23,599 nt of DNA from Asparagopsis taxiformis. Its lineage: Eukaryota; Rhodophyta; Florideophyceae; Bonnemaisoniales; Bonnemaisoniaceae. The DNA lies in contig JALQPE010000760.1 in assembly GCA_030407315.1 (NCBI GenBank), positions 1-23,599 of the forward strand, written 5' to 3'. Every line of letters starts with the position of its first letter. Position 1 is the stretch's first letter. The position numbers and the translations under genes were made by a program. The notes beneath the pieces are model-generated. The model was not told the DNA's origin, searched no databases, and was given only the letters and a program-made list of their open reading frames with translations. This document shows positions 9,160 to 17,305 of the stretch, one piece after another.

Positions 9160-10262
9160 CTGGATGACTATGGTGAGAGGAAGGGTGAGCGACGATTGCT
9201 ATCACGTTAAGCCGCGGCTTAAATAACCTTCGGACGACCGTTGCCGTAATGCCCGCTGGCAGATTCACGAAAAGGCCGCGGCCTGCGCACGTATCGCGCT
9301 GAATTGAAGCACACCCGCGTGGTGGAATTGGACACTGCATTCGTTGCAGGGAAACGCCTAAGCGAGGCATTGACGTACGATGCCAACGGGCGGGCCTCGA
9401 TGATTACAAAAGAGCCGGAGCGCACGCGCGCGCTCCAGCGCCGTGGCGATTCGATCAGCCAACCGGGCCGCGTACGTTTAAAGGAGATTTTTCGGGACAA
9501 CTGCCACGTCCGCAGTTGTACCCGAAAAGACGCCACGGCCCCGTGTCTCAGGCGCGTCCTGACGGGCCTCGCGTGGCCGGGACGTCCACGTGTGGGGGTG
9601 GGGCTGTGAAGTATACGTGGCAATTCCGAAATTGCAAATATTTACGTTTTCCGCGGAATTCGAATTTCGGCGGACACGACCGGCGACAGCAATGCACGAA
9701 CATTGCTGGCGCATGCGCGCGCGCAACCGGCACACGTGTGCAACGAACGTACTGGCAACGGCCAACGGACCAACGGGTCCCTACGTGTGACCCACAAGGT
9801 CCTTTCCCATTCGGGGACGTTACGAGCAGTGTTTACACTGTAAAGCGATGCCATCGTGGCTATATAGGTATTGGCATCGTGCCGGGAGGGAAAGGGGACA
9901 ATTCATCGAACGAGCAACGGCTCTAGTCTACGACTGACTTCTACGTTTTACGTTTACGTTTTCGCCTAACGAGGCTTCGTCTCCGTCGAGCTGCGTACTC
10001 CCTACCCATCGCCGCACGTAAGGCTGATTGCGTGTAGTGCCTCCGGGCTTGGTTGAGAGCGCCTCCGGTGACGTACCACCTCGTTTGCTAACGTAATCCT
10101 CGCGTGGATTGTTGCGTCGTGACGCTCGTGTCTACTCGCTAACCACTCTACCTTCTACCGTTCTAACAATACAGTCAAACACCAGCGGGTGGACTGCTCG
10201 TTTCGTTAAGGACAGCGTGTCCGTAGCTCGTACCAGCTATCTAGAACTAACGTTGTTCCACA
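9160..10262 (+). mobile_element. Probable 3' LTR of copy 1 (left boundary uncertain)
   Basis: The segment follows the polypurine tract, starts with TG near 9160 under the simplest reading, contains a TATA element and ends TTGTTCCACA at 10262. The next base begins sequence homologous to the interior of copy 2, which marks 10262 as a sharp insertion boundary. It has many palindromes (TTAAGCCGCGGCTTAA near 9208-9223; TTTACA-C-TGTAAA at 9832-9844). The 5' LTR is not in the window, so the start could lie anywhere from about 9150 to 9610. No coding region is convincing here. Confidence 0.5.
9846..9879 (+). promoter_or_regulatory. TATA element held in the loop of an 8-bp inverted repeat
   Basis: TATATAG at 9861-9867 sits in the 18-base interval between CGATGCCA (9846-9853) and its complement TGGCATCG (9872-9879). 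The core CTATATAG is itself palindromic, so it could direct transcription either way: towards 10262 as the element promoter, or leftwards to the antisense ORF at 9011. Promoter function is inferred from the motif and its place in the LTR-like segment. Confidence 0.4.
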
Positions 10263-11364
10263 GTTGCCTCGCGTGGCTATCACGGATGACGATCTCGCCA
10301 CGTTGGCAAAAGATCGTCTAGACGCCCGCGCGGTTGTCGACTATATGCGTTCCGCAGAGGATACGTGGGGGCGTGAAGCCGGGCATCGTTTCGCCGTCGG
10401 GCCGCCGGGATCGGAACGTTACCAGATCCCGGCGTCGATACGTTGCGACCGCTCGTGGTTGCGTGACGTCAACGACGCGATCTACGTGGACCGCATGGAC
10501 GCGTTCCTGTGGAAGGGAACGCCCGAGGAACCGCCGTTCATCTCGGTGGCGTCCGTATTCGTGTGTCCGCGGACACTTTCCGAGAGGCAACGTGCCGAAT
10601 GGAAGACTGCTCTTTCGTTGAGCGTCATCTCCAAGAGCGTAGTGTCGTACGACGACCATTTCGCGCTCCGTCACGTGAACGCGGACGATTACCGCGTGTC
10701 GCACGCGTCGGCTCCGTGGGTCGTCCCGAGCGAACACTACTTCCCGCCGTTGCCGGAAGTAGTGGAGGAGTTCCCGTATCCTCGTGGATCGTCCACATTG
10801 CTACCACGCGTGGTGCATTATTTTACCGATGCCGTGAAGGACGCGCCTGCCCCCGTGAAGGAACGTTTCCTCATGGCCGTGGATATCGAACACGCAGCGA
10901 TGCTCGCATGCTCGCTGTTCGTGGAACGTCTTGTGTTCGAGCGCGCGTGCCTGCTGCCGGAGTCCACGTTGGACTTCCTGGCCGACTACGAGATGCTTCG
11001 TGCAATCCCGGTGGACGGCTCTGACACGTTCGTCTCCGTTACCAGCGCGTTGGCTGAGGCTCGCGGCGCCATCGCGTTGGGGCCGGAGTATCGGTTATAC
11101 GCCCCGATTACGCAAGCGGCGATAACCAGGAGTTCGTCTCCGTGCGTAGCGATGGGGTTTACGTGCCGCGGGTCGCTTCCCGTTCCGAACGCCGTCGTGG
11201 CAATCGTACCGGTTATTTCGGTGGCCTCGGGGGCAACGAGCGCCCCCGCGGGTCGCGTTCTGGCCGTCGTGGCCATCAAAACGAAGCGCCGCGTGCGCCG
11301 GATCCTCGAGAGATCGTGCCACGCGAGGCTACGGGAGGGGGCAACGTTGCCCGCGTCGGTCGTT
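10263..11364 (+). pseudogene. Gag-like ORF fragment, copy 2
   Basis: Matches the central and RG-rich parts of the copy-1 antisense ORF with only scattered substitutions (for example GREAGH for GRAAGH and FISVAS for FITVAS). The N-terminal ~180 codons are absent because the LTR of copy 1 ends at 10262. Near 11093 this copy has two G where copy 1 has three, which moves the RG-rich part to another frame (picked up again from about 11142). At 11360-11364 the ORF jumps into spacer sequence, so its C-terminus is lost and the reading continues into non-homologous codons. The ORF is broken at three points. Confidence 0.8.
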
Positions 11365-12814
11365 GGCGCAATCGTTGCGCTGGTCCGCTTCGCGTGGCGG
11401 CGTCGTTCGCCGCGGCGTCCGTGGAGCGTTTCATTAGCTCGTCCGTTTCGTGGTGCGACGTGCACCCGGGTATACGTAATGCTCGTCCTCTACGCCGTTG
11501 CGTAATTCCGTTTATTCGCCTTGCGAACCCGACGGGGAAACGATTGACGAAGTCGTTTCGTATGCCCGCGGGCGTTCAGGGCTGCTACGTGAGCCAGTTT
11601 TTCATCGGCTCGTTGCCTTCGGTTGTGTCGTTTACGTTGGCTACCAGCTTGTACGCCGTCGTGTATTCGTATTTCGTTTCGCGGGGTCGACCCGTTGGCG
11701 TGCGTCGTTATCGTTAGCGACGTCCGCGTATGCGCTCGTATACTGGCCGACGTGGCCGGTGGCGCGCGCGCCTTCGAATTCGAGTGAAGATTAAGCTTCG
11801 TTAGCTTATTCGGTTGCGAAGGGGACGTGCGCGTCTTAGTCTTCGTGACCGTACGTGGTCAACCCCCCCTTTCGGGTTTGCTCGTGCGTTTCGACTAGCC
11901 GGCGGGCTTTTCGCTCTCGCGCGTCATTCGTTATGCCCGCGTGGCAGGACACCGTTGTGTCGTTCCGTGGTTGTCATACGTGGCTACCGTGTTCGGCGTC
12001 GTGCCTCACGATGGCGATAACTGTTCGCCGTCCGTTGTTGCGGCCTCGTTGACTCGTCGTTTCGCACGCTTTTCCCGCGCGCTTCGTGCGCTGAGACCCG
12101 TTGGTCTCGTTCGTCAGCTAACGTATAGCTTCGTTCCGCTTCGTGCGTGAAGTTTCGTAATGAGGCCGTTGCCATCTTCGTTGGGGACGCGTCCGCCATA
12201 CGTTGTTTCTCCGCCATCTGGCGTTACGTTGCCGTTAGCTCGCGAGCTGTTGGCGTTGACCTCGTTGGTCGATGCGACTCGTTGTCAGCGGTTGTCCACG
12301 GGGACGTACGATGGCTCACGTGACATGCCAAAATTACAAAATTTTCGGGGCACGCGTGTCGCGAGATTTGGCCGGATTAGCGCACTGTAATCGGCCCGAT
12401 GTTTCGTACCGTGCGCCCATGGCCCGCTGGCCCAAGTATAATTTTCCGCGCGAAAAATCTGACGTGTTGTCCGTCCGTGGCCCGTGGTGTCGTCATCGTT
12501 GCCTGTGGGACGGACAACACTGTCGAGCCAGTCGTGGCTCTTCACATCGTGTGAATCGTCCGCGCGTGGACTCGTCGTCCAATCTTTCGTTGGCGCTCGT
12601 GCCTCCACCAACGTATGGTGTCGAAAAAGAAAAGAGCGACGGCTCTAGCACGCATCACGCCCCCCCACCGAAAGGGTGGACGTCCCGGCCACTCGTTGTG
12701 CCGTCGCTTCTCGTTCGTGCGGCTCGTCGCCTTCGTTTGTTGCATCGTGCAACGTCGCGCACGCGTGCGCTTAACCCGACGCTCGTGTGCGTTTTCGGGG
12801 GCCGTCGTGGCCTT
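11365..12814 (-). other. Non-coding spacer of the retroelement, copy 2
   Basis: Collinear with copy 1 bases 4637-6080 in reverse. Hairpins are kept: GAGACC-CGTT-GGTCTC at 12093-12108 has a 6-bp stem where copy 1 has 5 bp. No convincing gene on either strand. Long open frames here reflect base composition, since the equivalent frames in copy 1 are not conserved as protein. Confidence 0.7.
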
Positions 12815-13639
12815 TCACGTTGTTGCTCGTCGCACGCGTGCGAAGTATCGAGAGACGCTCTCTTCAGATACGTTCCGGCGGGGCTCCCACGTAGGGTTAC
12901 GATACCCGACCCACTTCACGAGGAAGTCTAGGGTGCCGTCATCGTTTACGCGATGGTTGAGTAGGTCGTCTACTACATACGCCGGACCGTCGCGGTTCTT
13001 GTCGAGGTCTGCCTCGGTGGCATCGTATGGCTCCGGCGAGGGCGCGTTCGCCGGCGTTGGCGCGTATGCAACGCGGTCCGAGTTGACACGTTCAACTACG
13101 TCTCCTCGTTGGATGACGAACGTCCGTACGTCGTTACGTAGTACGCGGAACGGTCCCAACGCGTGGTTTCCGAGCTTTGTGCTCTTCGTAGTCCCGTCCG
13201 TCGGGTCGATGAATACGTATTCTCCCGCGCGGATGTTTCGATTCGAGACACGGACTCGTTTGTCGAAATTTCGTTTATAACGTGCCTGCGCGGCCTTCAG
13301 CGTTCGATACGCGTTATCCATCGTTGTGGCGAGCTCACGAACGTAAGTGGCTCGCCCTCCCCCGTCGGGTAGTTCGCGGTTCGTTACCGACGTGTGTAGC
13401 GCCAACGGTGGCGGTGGATTCGTGAGAATCAAGTCGAAGGGCGTCGTGCCCGTGCTCGAATGCACATGCGTGTTGTACGCAAACGTTAACGCCGATGCGT
13501 ATCGATCCCAGTCGTTCTGGTTTTCGTTCACGTAATTGCGCAGCATCGCCAGGATCGTCCTGTTGTAGCGCTCCACCTGCCCGTTCGTTTGGGGTGGTAC
13601 GTCGACGTAAAGACGTTCGTTACGCCAATCTCGTTGCAA
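12815..13639 (-). CDS. Integrase C-terminal half plus chromodomain, copy 2
   Basis: An uninterrupted minus-strand frame encodes the catalytic Glu region (GQVERYNRTILAML), the integrase C-terminal part, the GPY/F-like module (LGPFRVLRNDVRTF) and the chromodomain (YVVDDLL, LVKWVGYRN, TWEPRRNV), ending ARVRRATT. Unlike copy 1, the module and chromodomain are in one frame. The break lies upstream, at the G run 13591-13594 (four bases against five C in copy 1), which separates this part from the second catalytic Asp. Confidence 0.85.
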   Translation of the reverse strand: MQRDWRNERLYVDVPPQTNGQVERYNRTILAMLRNYVNENQNDWDRYASALTFAYNTHVHSSTGTTPFDLILTNPPPPLALHTSVTNRELPDGGGRATYVRELATTMDNAYRTLKAAQARYKRNFDKRVRVSNRNIRAGEYVFIDPTDGTTKSTKLGNHALGPFRVLRNDVRTFVIQRGDVVERVNSDRVAYAPTPANAPSPEPYDATEADLDKNRDGPAYVVDDLLNHRVNDDGTLDFLVKWVGYRNPTWEPRRNVSEESVSRYFARVRRATT

Positions 13640-14291
13640 ACGCGCTGGAAGAACTTAGCAGCGAACTGCTTTCCGTTGTCGCTTATGAGCGTCCGTGGGG
13701 GTCCATGCGAGAAGACCCACGGGTTGACGAACGCACTCGCCACGTTGGCGGAATCGATATTACGTAGAGGTACGACTCTAGTCAGCTTCGTGAAGCGGTC
13801 CGTTATAACGAGAATAAATCGGTTGCCACGCGTGGTCTTCGTAAGCGGACCTAGTATGTCGATAGATAGGTCTCGCAGCGGCTCCGTAGCCGGAAATAAA
13901 CGTAACGGGTTCGTCCGTTTGCGAAGCTTCACGCGGTTCTTCGCACATCCAACGCAGTTTCGTACCGTTGCGTAGATGTCTGCGGCCATCGCGGGCCAGT
14001 AGTACGTCCTCCGTAGGGTGTAGTACATACGCGTTTGTCCGGGGTGTCCAGCGAGGACGTGTGGTGCGTTAACTCCAGCAGCCGCGGCCGCAACGAAGCC
14101 GGCACAACGATTTGTGTACGTTCCTCGTCGTGAGGGTTCCGGCGTCGGAGTAGGCCATCGTGGCCTTCGAAGAATGCAGCGTCCTGCGTCTCGGACTGTC
14201 GTGTCAGTATCGTTTGACAGAACGTGTCCTCGCGTTGAGCTTCGATAAGCTCGTCCCTCGTAATGGGAAGCTGAACGTCAGCTGGTGGCAC
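13590..14291 (-). CDS. Integrase N-terminal half, copy 2 (frame-broken)
   Basis: Encodes the zinc-binding module and the first two catalytic aspartates. The frame is open across LSIDILGPLTKTTRGNR, with the first Asp intact and without the 2-bp insertion seen in copy 1, and across LISDNGKQF. Near 14060 one G is missing relative to copy 1, so the His pair region after LTHH is shifted out of frame. The lesions in the two copies are therefore in different places. Confidence 0.8.
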
Positions 14292-14489
14292 GCGTGCCGA
14301 ATCGTCTTCAGCAGCGCGCTGTTCGTCGAGGAAATCCGGTTCCTAGTCAAGAACGTCATCGAGCGACGCATCGTGATTGAACTCGAGTTCATCGTGGCCA
14401 GCCGTCGTGGCTGGTGTTCGTTCGTCACGAGTCTCGTTCGACGGGTCGTCGTGACCCCTGGCATTCGTTGCCTTTTTACGTACGGACGT

Positions 14490-14944
14490 CGTTCATCCTT
14501 GCCCATTTCGTGTGGGTTGTCGCCGACTGCGAGTCGTCACGAGGACCGCGTCCCCGTACGATGGTACGTCATCGTCGACGGGTCGACCGTCGTCATACGT
14601 AGATATCACACGTGATAAAGCGTCAGGCACCTGGTGCACGCGCCCAGGCCTGTACGTAACTTCGAAATCGAATTCGGCAACGCGTAGCCTCCATCGTAGT
14701 AGTCGTCCGGACGCGTCCGTCAACGTCATCAGCCAACGCAAGGCTTCGTGGTCCGTACGTACGGTAAATCGTTGACCCTCTACGTAGGGTCGGAGCGACG
14801 TTATCGCCCAAACGACGGAGTAGCACTCGCGCTCGGTCGCCGAGTATCCGCGTTCGGTTTCGTTAAGGGTCTTCGACCAGTACCCAATCGGCACCCATGC
14901 GTTGGGCTTATCTTCGTTCTGCTGCTGGAGCAACGTAGCTCCCA
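14490..14944 (-). CDS. RNase H and tether fragment, copy 2
   Basis: Minus-strand frame with LLQQQNEDKP, GYWSKTLNETERGYSATERE, FTVRTDHEALRWL and YRPGRVHQVPDALSRV, all in one frame, unlike copy 1. The upstream part of RNase H (with DTDAS) and the whole reverse transcriptase are missing. Homology to copy 1 stops at 14944 within the CTCCCA sequence, and the frame runs on into unrelated bases. Confidence 0.85.
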
Positions 14945-15240
14945 CGTCTGTGTTCTCGGAAATGGACGCGGACGTCCACAACCTCTAGTACACCTAGTAT
15001 TACTAGGCGGACGTCCATGTTCTCCAGTATTTTTGGATGTCCGCCTAGAACCGGACGTCCATGCAGTCTAGTACGTCCAGTATTACTAGGACGACATTCA
15101 TTGTTTCTAGTACCACGGATGTCCCCCTCGGGATGGACTTCCGCCATGTCTATGTCCACCTAGGACGGGCGCCGGTTCAGAAATTCAAAAATTTCGACCC
15201 CAGAAATTTCTGCCGCCGTGCTCGACATGGATGTCCGCAT
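14945..15240. repeat. Palindromic junction sequence rich in GGACGTCC and CCTAGTATTACTAGG
   Basis: Contains repeated GGACGTCC, two copies of a CCTAGTA-T-TACTAGG-type palindrome (near 14993-15007 and 15081-15096), and a larger hairpin with TAGGCGGACGTCCA at 15004-15017 facing TGGATGTCCGCCTA at 15034-15047 (13 of 14 paired). GGACGTCC also occurs in the dispersed repeats at about 16625, 17010 and 21790, so this may be a diverged relative. No gene. It abuts the truncated end of copy 2. Confidence 0.55.
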
Positions 15241-15600
15241 CCATCACGGCGACCACTCTATTTTTCCTTGTCGGTCGACTCCAATTTTGTCTTTAATTTT
15301 TTCCTCTCGCTCACACCCCCTTCTAGTTGGAGCTCACCTCCCCCGTACTGTACCTCAAACACCCCAATACCACTCTAGCACGCATTTTCAGCTACCTATC
15401 CCCGCTTCCACGGTGCACACCTCCATTCCATACCTACTTTTCTGCTCTACCGTACAGATTTCGTATAACCAGTCCTCATACTACCTCAGAATAGGGAAAA
15501 CACCCCCTATCTCCTCGACCATGGTCTCCCCCAACACCTTTGCAATGTATTGTTCTTCAATACCCTCTCTCCTCTACCCTCAACCCCTCTCCTTCGCCCT

Positions 15601-16223
15601 CTACACAAACTTCCCCTGCAGCTTACTCTTCCAAAACCTCTCACTCCCCATCCCGTACCCGACCTGCTCCACCCCTCCCTCCCTTAGCTGCTCCATGCCC
15701 CCACGCCATCCGCATCTTCGATACCGTATACACCACCACAACTGGCCCACGCTCCCGCTCCCCCGCCGTCTCCCCAGAAACCTCCCCGCTCTGAAACACA
15801 TATCAGCCCCCACTTCGCAACCTTCCTCCCACTCCCCTCCCTCCCCAAATACAATAACCCCCTTCTTCTCCATCACATCCCCACTCACCACAGCCAGAAC
15901 AGACGCCAACCCCCTCCCCCTCTTTCTCCTCACTTTCCTAAAACCCCCTCCTCTCGGCGCCTTCAACCGCACCCTCCTACGGTCCCACCTAAACACCTCC
16001 TCCGCCCTCACTACCCCAACACCCCGCAGCGTCTCCCCAATCCCCATAATATGCTTGTCGGCACTCCTCTCCGAATCACACTCCATTCTAAACCCGCACT
16101 CCGTACATTTCCACCTCCCCCTGTACCATCCCAAGATTGCATCCCTCCACAGAACACATCCTCATACCACAGAAGAATTTTCTTCCTCTCATACCTCATC
16201 CTTAAAACCTCCATCTGCTCCAT
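15601..16223 (-). pseudogene. Possible small zinc-finger-like protein remnant
   Basis: The minus strand of this G/A-rich stretch encodes a frame from 16223 (MEQMEVLRMRYERKK) that, after one frame change near 16135, continues as GWYRGRWKCTECGFRMECD and KHIMGIGE and then a basic, Gly-rich tail. CTEC followed by a downstream His resembles half of a Cys/His zinc site but is not a full classical finger. I do not recognise a family. The opposite strand (15218-16282) is also open, but encodes only Ser/Pro/Thr/Leu-rich sequence expected from the base composition. Low confidence that this is or was a gene. Confidence 0.25.
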
Positions 16224-16280
16224 GTAAATTTCGATGTAATATTTTCTCCACTATGCAATCTCAAACATGTACGAGCCTAT

Positions 16281-16529
16281 GACTTTCCGCTTTGTCAACC
16301 CTGAATATTGGTACTCATGTACTCATAAAATAGGGCCACCCACATCCCTATCCCGTTCTGCAAGCTTTACAAACCACTAGACGCATACTCCACAACTATA
16401 CAAAAAACACTACTCGCTATTTCAGACGACGCAGTACACAAGTAGCGTAGTCTCAACCTTCCGTGACTCCTTCCCTGATGCGTACAAGTGCGAAACACAT
16501 CTAGATGTATATCAGAAGTGAGTGCGGGA
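16281..16529. other. Intergenic, nothing recognised
   Basis: A/T-richer sequence between the C/T-rich stretch and the left repeat block. No coding frame, RNA gene or clear repeat is visible. Confidence 0.5.
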
Positions 16530-17045
16530 ATTTTCGGCACAGGAGATGCTGGGCCACCAAATTGATTTTTCGGAAATTTAGAATTTCTGGGCTGGCCAGC
16601 AGTGCAATCGAGCTGGACATCCACCGGACGTCCATTTCAGGTTGGTCGTGAGAGAGTGAGGCGGGACCATGATGGAACAAGGACCAAGACCTGTCCCTGA
16701 CGTGTTGAGCCTGAAATCGATCGTTCATGAGACGCGATTTTGGCTTACAGTTAGTGCTTACAGAAGCCAGTGATGACCCCACTCGGGGCGGCGGCCGGTT
16801 CCTGGGGCCGTTGTGGCCAAATTAGACACCTTTATTTGAATTAAAATTTGGGCTATTCTCAAAAACATGCACATGTGAACATGTTTTTGAGATGGGGGTG
16901 TGCCGTACGGCACAATCGACCGCCCAAATCGATGTTTTTTGCAATATTTTTTTGTGCCCGAAATTGTAGAATTTCTGGTCTGGCCAGCAATGCATCTGAG
17001 CTGGACATCCACCGGACGTCCATTTCAGGTTGATCGTGTATCGTG
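16530..17045. repeat. Dispersed repeat block, left of the ParB-dioxygenase gene
   Basis: Order: partial unit A (16530-16640, TTTCTGGGCTGGCCAGCA then GGACGTCC), unit B (about 16640-16824, with GACCATGATGGAACAAGGAC and CACTCGGGGCGGCGGCCGG), then a full unit A (16825-17045). Unit A carries TCTCAAAAACATG and its complement around a 10-base loop (16857-16892) and the 16-bp palindrome TGTGCCGTACGGCACA (16899-16914). The same A-B-A order in the same orientation lies at 21596-22160. Confidence 0.85.
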
Positions 17046-17305
17046 CACGTCCACCCATTACCAGAAGCAAGTAGGCGATGAAGCACGTACAAACCTAATT
17101 GTTCTGCTATTTCTAGCATAGACCATCGAGTCTAGAGATGTGAGGGAATCGTCCTGGAATCATGCTCCAACCCACGAGGGAATGGACAATCTAGTTTGAA
17201 AGCATGGAACGGAAGTACATTATAGTAGGTTCATAGATTGAAATTGATAAAGGAGATGATTATATTCTCGATAATTGTTTCCTAAAGTAGTTGTTGTTAA
17301 GCTAT
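17046..17305. other. 3' flank of the ParB-dioxygenase gene
   Basis: A/T-rich non-coding sequence between the gene's TAG at 17306 and the left repeat block. It probably holds the 3' untranslated region and polyadenylation site of the minus-strand gene; no canonical AATAAA was identified with confidence. Confidence 0.4.

Larger units (their letters stand above)
1..10262 (+). mobile_element. Ty3/gypsy chromovirus-like retrotransposon, copy 1 (5' end outside window)
   Basis: On the + strand the order is aspartic protease, reverse transcriptase, RNase H, integrase and chromodomain, the order of Ty3/gypsy chromoviruses. After pol come a 2.1 kb spacer, an antisense gag-like ORF, a polypurine tract and an LTR-like segment. 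The 5' LTR, primer-binding site and any sense-strand gag must lie left of base 1. The right end is placed at 10262 because sequence homologous to copy 2 begins at 10263 immediately after a terminal CA. Many frame breaks make the element inactive as sequenced. Element identity is sure; the right boundary is inferred. Confidence 0.85.
10263..14944 (-). mobile_element. Same retroelement, copy 2, inverted and incomplete
   Basis: Homologous to copy 1 positions 8470 down to about 2512, in opposite orientation, with near-identical protein segments. The left end is interrupted at the gag-like ORF by the LTR of copy 1. The right end stops inside RNase H at 14944 and abuts unrelated palindromic sequence. 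About 1.29 kb is missing at 11360-11364 relative to copy 1. The rest of its gag-like ORF and its 3' LTR are predicted left of the window, beyond copy 1's 5' LTR. Confidence 0.85.

Noticed and set aside
11498..12931. Several open frames on the + strand across the copy-2 spacer and pol end
   Set aside because: They are antisense to the chromodomain and integrase or lie in non-coding spacer, and their translations show no domain.
2512..14944. Terminal inverted repeats of one large DNA transposon
   Set aside because: The arms are internal parts of a retroelement with pol and gag-like coding, unequal in length, and meet at an LTR end; nested insertion is simpler.
15218..16282. 354-codon open frame on the + strand
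   Set aside because: The translation is Ser/Pro/Thr/Leu/His-rich without domains and opens at GTG; it follows from the C/T-rich composition. The opposite strand is only slightly better.
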